Source: JAIEPX01 sp963725255 (GTDB taxonomy: Bacteria; Pseudomonadota; Gammaproteobacteria; JAIEPX01). Taken from it: a stretch of 64,000 bases of DNA. Shown here in pieces: positions 58,552-64,000 of this stretch (positions are counted from its first letter, which is position 1; the number at the start of each line of letters is the position of its first letter). Location of the stretch: the NCBI GenBank assembly GCA_963725255.1, contig CAVRXV010000017.1:406364-470363 (forward strand). Reading direction: 5' to 3'. The notes under the pieces are model-generated. The model saw only the letters and a list, made by a program, of their open reading frames with translations. It ran no database searches and was not told the origin of the DNA. Both the position numbers and the translations under genes were made by a program.

Positions 58552-60124
58552 GTTAGCTTCGTTGGAAATTGAAAATGATAATTTAAGAAGTAGTATTTTA
58601 TCTGATATAAGCGGTATCTTGCAAGACCGTGAACTCGTATCCAATTACGATATTATGAAAGACCCTGCGGAAACGAATGAAGCAATTAATCGCCTGTTGA
58701 AAGCTCGAAGCACTCAACTCCCTGAATGGAAAAAACGCGTTGGCCTCACAATATTAAATCTGCATAGAGAATTAGGAACTACAGTTGTAGAACTTCATAA
58801 ACATATTTTAAACCGTTCAAGTCCAGATCAACATCGTTGTTTCGATGAAAAAGAGCTTACAGTGACTCGTGTTCTCAATGAATTTTTAGGTTTTAAACAA
58901 AAAGATGTTCCTCATTCTCAATTATCACAGCACAACGATTATGATCGATTTAAAGAAAATACCTTCGCAAGATTTGATTCAATGCGTGAAAAAAATGTAT
59001 TATTGGAAATTTCTAAACTACAAAACGAAATAGCAAGATTTCGAGAAAGTAATCTTGAATCGTACCGACGGATGATAATGCCTAGACCTACAAGGCCCGA
59101 ACTAGAATCGGATGTAATCAAAAATATAATGGTCCGGGTCGATAAATTATCAAGAACCTTACCAATAGTTTGGGTAAACACCCTGGATTTAGAAATGTGG
59201 GCTAGTATAGGCAGCCCTCATCATTTAATCCCAGGTATGAATGAACATCATATCCTATCTAGAGCATTACTAAATCGTTGGGACCTCAGTGGAATTAAAC
59301 CTATGTTCATCGCATCGGTAGGATTTTATGTACAGACTAAAGGTAACATGACTCCTTTTATTCATGTGCCAATACGATTTCCTGATCATAAAGTCGTCGT
59401 CACAAGTCCAAATTTCACTCTTTTGACAACAGAAGCTGATAACATTTTTTGCGAACATCCGCTTAGAGTATTTACCGATTATCTTTTAAAAAATAGCAGT
59501 GCTGTACCTCAAATATTGAAACAAGGATTTAATATAGAACGAAGAGCCAATGTTACACGAGTTATTGCTTCCACTTTCGACATTCATACAAACACCATGC
59601 CCTGCAAAGATTGTCAGGAATATGTTGCAGAAATTCAAAGAAGCGAAAAGCTTTTGAAAGTTATACAGACTGGTTTAAAAAATCTCTCGATAAACTGTGT
59701 TAAAGGAAATATGCCAATGACATTGTTATTTCGATTTAGTCTCCTCTCAATGAAAACACCAGCGAAAGTGGATTTACTAGAAGCTGAACCTGTATCAACA
59801 TTGACTCCACCCAGCAGCCAATCTCCTTCATCTCATTCTTCAAAGAAGAGTAAAAAGCAAACATACGATAAAGAAAATATATCAAGAGCTCTATTAGCAA
59901 GCATGAAAAAATCTATACTAGTAAAAGATGTCGAACCCGAACCCATTCAAGGTCCAAAACCATTTACGCCGAGATTTTATGCAAGTCCACAAGTAAATGC
60001 CAGAGATCTCTGCCAAAATACTGCTGTTTTTCATGAACTAGAAGTTCCTAGAGTTGTGTTTGCAGATAAGCCAACATCTAGCAGTGTAAAAGACTACACT
60101 GGTCTGATCGGTAAATGTCTGTAA
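58541..60124 (+). CDS. Hypothetical protein, C-terminal part; weak deaminase-like motif
   Basis: 527 residues from TTG at 58541, probably not a real start (see the preceding ORF). A helical, charged N-terminal region is followed at ~220-390 by a globular part containing ADNIFCEHPLRVFTDYLL and, ~45 residues later, NTMPCKDCQEYVAE. The pairing of a Glu-bearing helix with PCxxC recalls the zinc-dependent cytidine deaminase fold, but the first zinc ligand is not at the canonical position (F instead of H/C two before Glu). The C-terminus is Ser-rich and disordered. It could be an effector or toxin; function unproved. Confidence 0.6.
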   Translation: MSIELASLEIENDNLRSSILSDISGILQDRELVSNYDIMKDPAETNEAINRLLKARSTQLPEWKKRVGLTILNLHRELGTTVVELHKHILNRSSPDQHRCFDEKELTVTRVLNEFLGFKQKDVPHSQLSQHNDYDRFKENTFARFDSMREKNVLLEISKLQNEIARFRESNLESYRRMIMPRPTRPELESDVIKNIMVRVDKLSRTLPIVWVNTLDLEMWASIGSPHHLIPGMNEHHILSRALLNRWDLSGIKPMFIASVGFYVQTKGNMTPFIHVPIRFPDHKVVVTSPNFTLLTTEADNIFCEHPLRVFTDYLLKNSSAVPQILKQGFNIERRANVTRVIASTFDIHTNTMPCKDCQEYVAEIQRSEKLLKVIQTGLKNLSINCVKGNMPMTLLFRFSLLSMKTPAKVDLLEAEPVSTLTPPSSQSPSSHSSKKSKKQTYDKENISRALLASMKKSILVKDVEPEPIQGPKPFTPRFYASPQVNARDLCQNTAVFHELEVPRVVFADKPTSSSVKDYTGLIGKCL

Positions 60125-60134
60125 CACCTTAAAG

Positions 60135-60830
60135 TTACAGATCTATGATATAGAACTCCATCTTATGTTCTTCATTTTTGACTTTACCGTCAGATTGTAA
60201 AGTTGGCCAACTCATAGTTGAATCAACTTTCATGTTTTTAATTTTTCTACCAAGCTCTTTCCAAGGCTCAATAGAAATATACGAATCCGGCCGAAGAGGA
60301 TGATTTTTAGCTTCGACAATTTCCATATAGCAAATTTGTGTATCACCCATTTTCTTAGCGATCTCTACTGTTTTATCAAACATTTGATTTATCGCTGCTG
60401 AATTTTTTCTCTCGTCTTTTGAAAACATAAAAGTACTTACATAAAGAATTTTTGCGGGGTTGAAGCCATTTTTTTTAATTTTCGCTAAAAATTTTTCTGG
60501 AGAATAATCTTCTCCTTTAAAATAATGAGAATTTAGAGGGTTAGCTTGTAATGCGCCAATTAATTTTCCGTCTTTCCTTGCTAATAATACGAAAGCCTTT
60601 GGGTCTTTTTCAAAAATTGAATTATAATTTGTCTCATTCTGATGCACATAAAGATAAGGATATTCTTTTAAAACGTTATAAAGAAACTCATCAAGAACTG
60701 GGCGAATATTCTTTACCTGTGTATTGCTATAGGTCTCAACTGTCGTTGCGGCTATAGTAAAAGTTGGAAGAAGTATCAAAACCGAGATTAATAGTAAACG
60801 TATTCGTCCTAAACTTCCCATATTAATCAT
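60135..60830 (-). CDS. GNAT-like acetyltransferase with signal sequence
   Basis: 231 residues from ATG at 60830 (MINMGSLGRIRLLLISVLIL), with GGGAG 8 bases upstream; a GTG at 60839 is the alternative. A signal peptide or anchor ends near TIAATTVE. The body reads as a GNAT fold: FVLLARKDGKLIGALQANPL (strand 4 region), KILYVSTFMFSKDERKNSAA (acceptor to motif A; the usual Q/RxxGxG/A loop is replaced by KDERKNS) and CYMEIVEAKNHPL. An exported GNAT would lack acetyl-CoA in the periplasm, so it may be translocated or have another ligand. Confidence 0.65.
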   Translation of the reverse strand: MINMGSLGRIRLLLISVLILLPTFTIAATTVETYSNTQVKNIRPVLDEFLYNVLKEYPYLYVHQNETNYNSIFEKDPKAFVLLARKDGKLIGALQANPLNSHYFKGEDYSPEKFLAKIKKNGFNPAKILYVSTFMFSKDERKNSAAINQMFDKTVEIAKKMGDTQICYMEIVEAKNHPLRPDSYISIEPWKELGRKIKNMKVDSTMSWPTLQSDGKVKNEEHKMEFYIIDL

Positions 60831-60946
60831 ATCAATCACTCCCTTTCAGTATTATTAAAACACCAAGATTATGGTAGGCTATCAAAGACAACTGAGTCAA
60901 GCCCTCCCACTCCACTACTTTGAATTTGATCTCCAACGAGTATGAT

Positions 60947-62102
60947 CTAAAACACAAAACCCATTAGCGTAGCCATAACAATTGAAATCCCATAAAAGGC
61001 AATCATTTTAAAACGTCGCCATTTTTTTGTTAATATGCTTAATAGTGTTAAAGCAATAATTCCTGGATAAGAAAGTTCCAAAAGCAGGCGCTAAAAAGGC
61101 CGCTATACCCTTAAAATCGAGTAACGATACAAAGAAGGATGTTGCAGTCGTAGCCAATAATATCCACGGAAACGCATTATCTGATAATTTAAATAAAGAC
61201 ACCAAATATCTCGCATAAATATTATTCAAGGCAGCTGCTGTAGTTAAACAAGAAAATAGCATTGCAACACTAATAAACAATGTCGCACTATTACCCATAA
61301 CATGCTTTGCAATCGTTGGTAACATTAATTCTGGTTTAACACCTGAGGTTATATCTGAATAATGAGCCCCGAGATATACAAATCCTAAATAAATTACCGC
61401 AAGTTGCAACGCCCCCAAAATACTCGGAAGAATCGCAAACTTAATAGTTTCATTGAGGCTAGTATTTTCAGGCATTATTTTTTGAATTTGTGTAAATATG
61501 AGCGCAGAAAAGAAGAAGGCTGCAAACAAATCCATAGTCTGATAACCCGTTATAAATCCATCATAAAATGCAGTCGAAGCATTATTATGCAATGCGGGTA
61601 GCAATTCCTGTGAATGAATAACTCCAAAAATAATCAGTACGACCAAGGAAATCAATAGGATCGGACTCATCCATTTTCCCAACGCACCAATCATTCGCTG
61701 ATCTTTGAGACAAAAATAATAGGTTACTGCACAAAATAAAAAACTGAAAAGGATGGTTGATAGCTGTGGGAAAATAGTGCTCACGCCACCTTGCGCAACG
61801 GTAATACATCTCGGAACAACACCAAATGACCCTAACAACGACAAAGTAAATAAGGGTAAAACTATCTTAGCTAGAATTCCAGCTTCAGAAAAAAAACTGT
61901 TATAATTGCCTCTATGTAATTTAACAACAAAAAGACCACAAAAAGGGAGCAATATACCTGTAACAAGCAGACCCATAAAACCTAGAAGCCAATGTGATCC
62001 CGTTGAAGCACCAATTTGAATCGGAAAAACTAAATTCCCCGATCCAAAAAACATTGCAAATAGAGCAAAACCATAGATTAAAACCAATCGATACCGCGGC
62101 AT
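60947..62102 (-). pseudogene. brnQ: Branched-chain amino acid transporter (BrnQ/LIVCS), C-terminal frameshift
   Basis: ATG at 62102 (MPRYRLVLIYGFALFAMFFG) with GGAG 6 bases upstream; the ORF reaching 62189 starts too early. FFGSGNLVFPIQIGASTG is the LIVCS signature, and about ten membrane segments follow. Near 61075 the frame shifts, giving a false end (NYCFNTIKHINKKMATF). The other frame continues the native C-terminus, LSYPGIIALTLLSILTKKW to MATLMGFVF, with its stop at 60947. The last two membrane segments are lost unless the indel is a sequencing error. The substrate would be Leu, Ile or Val with Na+. Confidence 0.85.
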
Positions 62103-62391
62103 AAGTGTCTCCAGATAAATTGTATTACTAAATTTGATATTAAAAAATTGAAAGGTTGATATTATAGGGCCGAGGCCACATAGAGACACACCGTAGATGA
62201 AACAAGAGGAAGGGAATCAAAGAGAGAGTGTAAAAAACCGACCCTTTCAAAAGAACATGAAAGGACTTTTTGCTTAAAATTGTAATTACAAATCGCTATA
62301 TTCATTACTATTCCAAAACTATTTTACAGTTATATGCTAACATACCAAACTCCCAAAATCAAGAGAAACCGTTAATACAGGAGCCGTTTAT

Positions 62392-62420
62392 TTGATCATA
62401 TCGTGTTCTAGTGCTACTAT
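62392..62420 (+). promoter_or_regulatory. Predicted ackA promoter in the 357-bp brnQ/ackA gap
   Basis: TTGATC (62392-62397), 17-base spacer, TACTAT (62415-62420), 40 bp before the ATG of ackA. No gene or strong repeat is visible in the rest of the gap 62103-62459, which must also hold the brnQ promoter. Confidence 0.5.
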
Positions 62421-62459
62421 TAAACTAAATTAGCCACTGGAGTTGGGGAACTAAATATT

Positions 62460-63656
62460 ATGTCTTCTAAAAAGGGTTCTATCTTAACGATTAACAGTGG
62501 CTCTTCGAGCATTAAATTTTCTATTTACGATCTAGACACCACTGAAACGCTGGTTATTTCTGGCGAATTGTCGAGAATTGGCTTGGACAATGGAAATTTT
62601 ACCATAAAAAATACAAATGGATCAATAATTCATAATGACAATTCTATTTATAAAACACACGAAATTGCTTTCAACGAACTTTTTAATTGGTTAACTAAAT
62701 CAAATTTTGACAATAACATTAAAGCCGTAGGTCACAGAATTCTCAATGGGGGAACTCAATTTCGTATACCGCAAATAATTACGACTAGTTTGATTAAAGA
62801 ATTAATGACATTGCGCCGTTTAGACCAAGAACACTTACCACACGAAATTAAAGGCATTAATTTTGCTAAACAAAATTATCCGAACATCACGCAGGTCGCC
62901 TGCTTTGATACAGCATTTCATCGCAATATTCCCAAAGTTGCCAAGCAGTATCCTATTCCAAGAAATTTTTATGATGAGGGTGTTATCCGATATGGATTTC
63001 ATGGACTATCCTATGAATTTGTAAACGATACTTTAAATACACTCGAGAGTCAGAATTCAAAAAAAGAAAAAGTTATTATCGCTCATTTAGGAAACGGAGC
63101 GAGCATGGCTGCCATAAAAGATGGACAATGTATTGATACTACGATGGGATTTACACCAACGGGCGGGTTGGTTATGAGTACTCGCTCAGGTGATTTAGAC
63201 CCAGGCGTTATTTATTATCTTCTCGATGAAAAAAAAATGTCTCCTTCTGCGGTATATAACATGCTAAATAAAAAATCAGGATTACTAGCAGTTTCAAACC
63301 TTTCCTCAGATATGAAAGATCTCTTGCAAGCTCAAAAAGAAAATCCTTACGCAGATGAAGCAATTTCACTTTTTTGCTATCAAGCAAAAAAATTCCTCGG
63401 GGCTCTAGTTGCAGTTTTAGGGGGATTAGATACATTAATATTTACTGGTGGTATTGGAGAAAATTCAGCGGCTATTCGATTCAATATTTGCGAAAATCTG
63501 GATAGTTTCGGAATAAAATTAGATTCTATTTTAAATTCTCAAAATGCACCTCTTCTATCGTCCAATGCGTCTAAAGTATCAGTTCGAATTATCCCTACAA
63601 ACGAAGAATTAATGATTGCCCGCCATACTTCTAAGATCTTCAAAGAATTACCGTAG
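62460..63656 (+). CDS. ackA: Acetate kinase
   Basis: 398 residues, full length. The ASKHA fold has the N-terminal phosphate loop TINSGSSSIKFSIYDL, the signature GHRILNGG, the catalytic region CFDTAFHRNIPKVAKQYPIP, HLGNGASMAAIKDGQ and the C-terminal FTGGIGENSAAIR. It interconverts acetyl phosphate plus ADP with acetate plus ATP. The phosphoketolase gene starts 92 bp downstream on the same strand, so the pair yields ATP from pentose phosphate cleavage. Confidence 0.97.
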   Translation: MSSKKGSILTINSGSSSIKFSIYDLDTTETLVISGELSRIGLDNGNFTIKNTNGSIIHNDNSIYKTHEIAFNELFNWLTKSNFDNNIKAVGHRILNGGTQFRIPQIITTSLIKELMTLRRLDQEHLPHEIKGINFAKQNYPNITQVACFDTAFHRNIPKVAKQYPIPRNFYDEGVIRYGFHGLSYEFVNDTLNTLESQNSKKEKVIIAHLGNGASMAAIKDGQCIDTTMGFTPTGGLVMSTRSGDLDPGVIYYLLDEKKMSPSAVYNMLNKKSGLLAVSNLSSDMKDLLQAQKENPYADEAISLFCYQAKKFLGALVAVLGGLDTLIFTGGIGENSAAIRFNICENLDSFGIKLDSILNSQNAPLLSSNASKVSVRIIPTNEELMIARHTSKIFKELP

Positions 63657-63748
63657 CTAAATGACAAATCGCATTATACAAAAATTCTCTGCTATAATTA
63701 CACCAATTCAGATGGCTGATGAATTCACGATCAAATGGAATTGGCACA

Positions 63749-64000
63749 ATGCAGACAACAGGGCTATCGCCTGAACAGATTCAAAAGATTAACGCTTATT
63801 GGCGTGCTGCCAATTACCTGTCCGTAGGCCAAATATATCTCTACGATAATCCATTACTGAAAGAGCCTTTACAGATGTCGCATGTAAAACCTATAGTAGT
63901 TGGGCATTGGGGCACTACACCGGGACAAAACTTCATTTATGTGCATTTGAATCGCGTGATAAAACAATACGATCTAAATATGTTCTATATAGCCGGCCCC
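63749..64000 (+). CDS. Phosphoketolase, N-terminal 84 residues (runs off window)
   Basis: Open from ATG at 63749 (MQTTGLSPEQIQKINAYWRA) to the window end. ANYLSVGQIYLYDNPLLKEP and VVGHWGTTPGQNFIYVHLNR are the thiamine-diphosphate enzyme XFP signature, including the conserved HWGTTPG. It splits xylulose 5-phosphate (and often fructose 6-phosphate) with phosphate to acetyl phosphate plus a triose or tetrose phosphate, feeding the acetate kinase just upstream. Confidence 0.93.
   Translation, partial: MQTTGLSPEQIQKINAYWRAANYLSVGQIYLYDNPLLKEPLQMSHVKPIVVGHWGTTPGQNFIYVHLNRVIKQYDLNMFYIAGP

Noticed and set aside
1..64000. CRISPR array, prophage or insertion sequence with transposase
   Set aside because: No regularly spaced direct repeats, phage structural genes or transposase motifs were seen; the repeats present are palindromes and small non-coding elements.

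Overview
The window looks like a piece of chromosome from an AT-rich, host-associated gammaproteobacterium. Gene content (DUF502/FmdB/AspS cluster, PAS-LuxR regulator, large ankyrin-type proteins, a CaaX-ended protein, a serpin, many species-specific hypotheticals) suggests a relative of Legionella, Coxiella or Berkiella. That placement is an inference from gene style, not from a marker phylogeny.

Layout. 1-24 kb is mostly intact core and housekeeping sequence. It holds a minus-strand fmdB/DUF502/aspS/NUDIX cluster, a PAS-LuxR regulator, proS, a yihY/L,D-transpeptidase/thioesterase operon, wrbA, hemH, an unknown 637-residue protein, tRNA-Thr(UGU), a murG-type glycosyltransferase, a DsbA-like protein with a PAS histidine kinase, an ArnT-like glycosyltransferase and a complete RND efflux operon. 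24-62 kb is accessory and strongly decaying. It holds four paralogues of a large ankyrin-type family (one intact at 1488 residues, three broken), a gene whose last ORF ends in a eukaryotic prenylation motif (CVLM) next to the collapsed remnant of its duplicate, large membrane proteins, a secreted serpin, a peptide-precursor-like gene followed by a broken CNBD-PqqD-M50 protease gene, and frameshifted cupin, SnoaL, DUF4870 and BrnQ genes. 62-64 kb returns to intact metabolism: acetate kinase followed by the start of phosphoketolase.

Repeats are a second theme. At least six intergenic perfect or near-perfect palindromes share tips (GGGGTCAAG/GGGGTCAGG or GGTGTCAGATC) but mostly have different arms; one supplies the stop codons of two convergent genes. 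Two complete ~222-bp MITE-like elements with 22-bp terminal inverted repeats, and a third partial one, lie beside broken genes, and both complete copies supply the stop codon of the gene they touch. No transposase gene, prophage or CRISPR array was seen.

Best leads: the 100-residue LigA-like protein with a repeated C-terminal tail beside a leader-binding/protease gene; the CVLM-ended candidate effector; the ankyrin-family N-terminal domain of unknown function; the inhibitory-type serpin with a predicted Arg-Ser scissile bond; and the constant-tip, variable-arm palindromes. Most of the frameshifts fall in accessory genes while the long core genes are intact, so decay is more likely than sequencing error, but read-level checks would be decisive.
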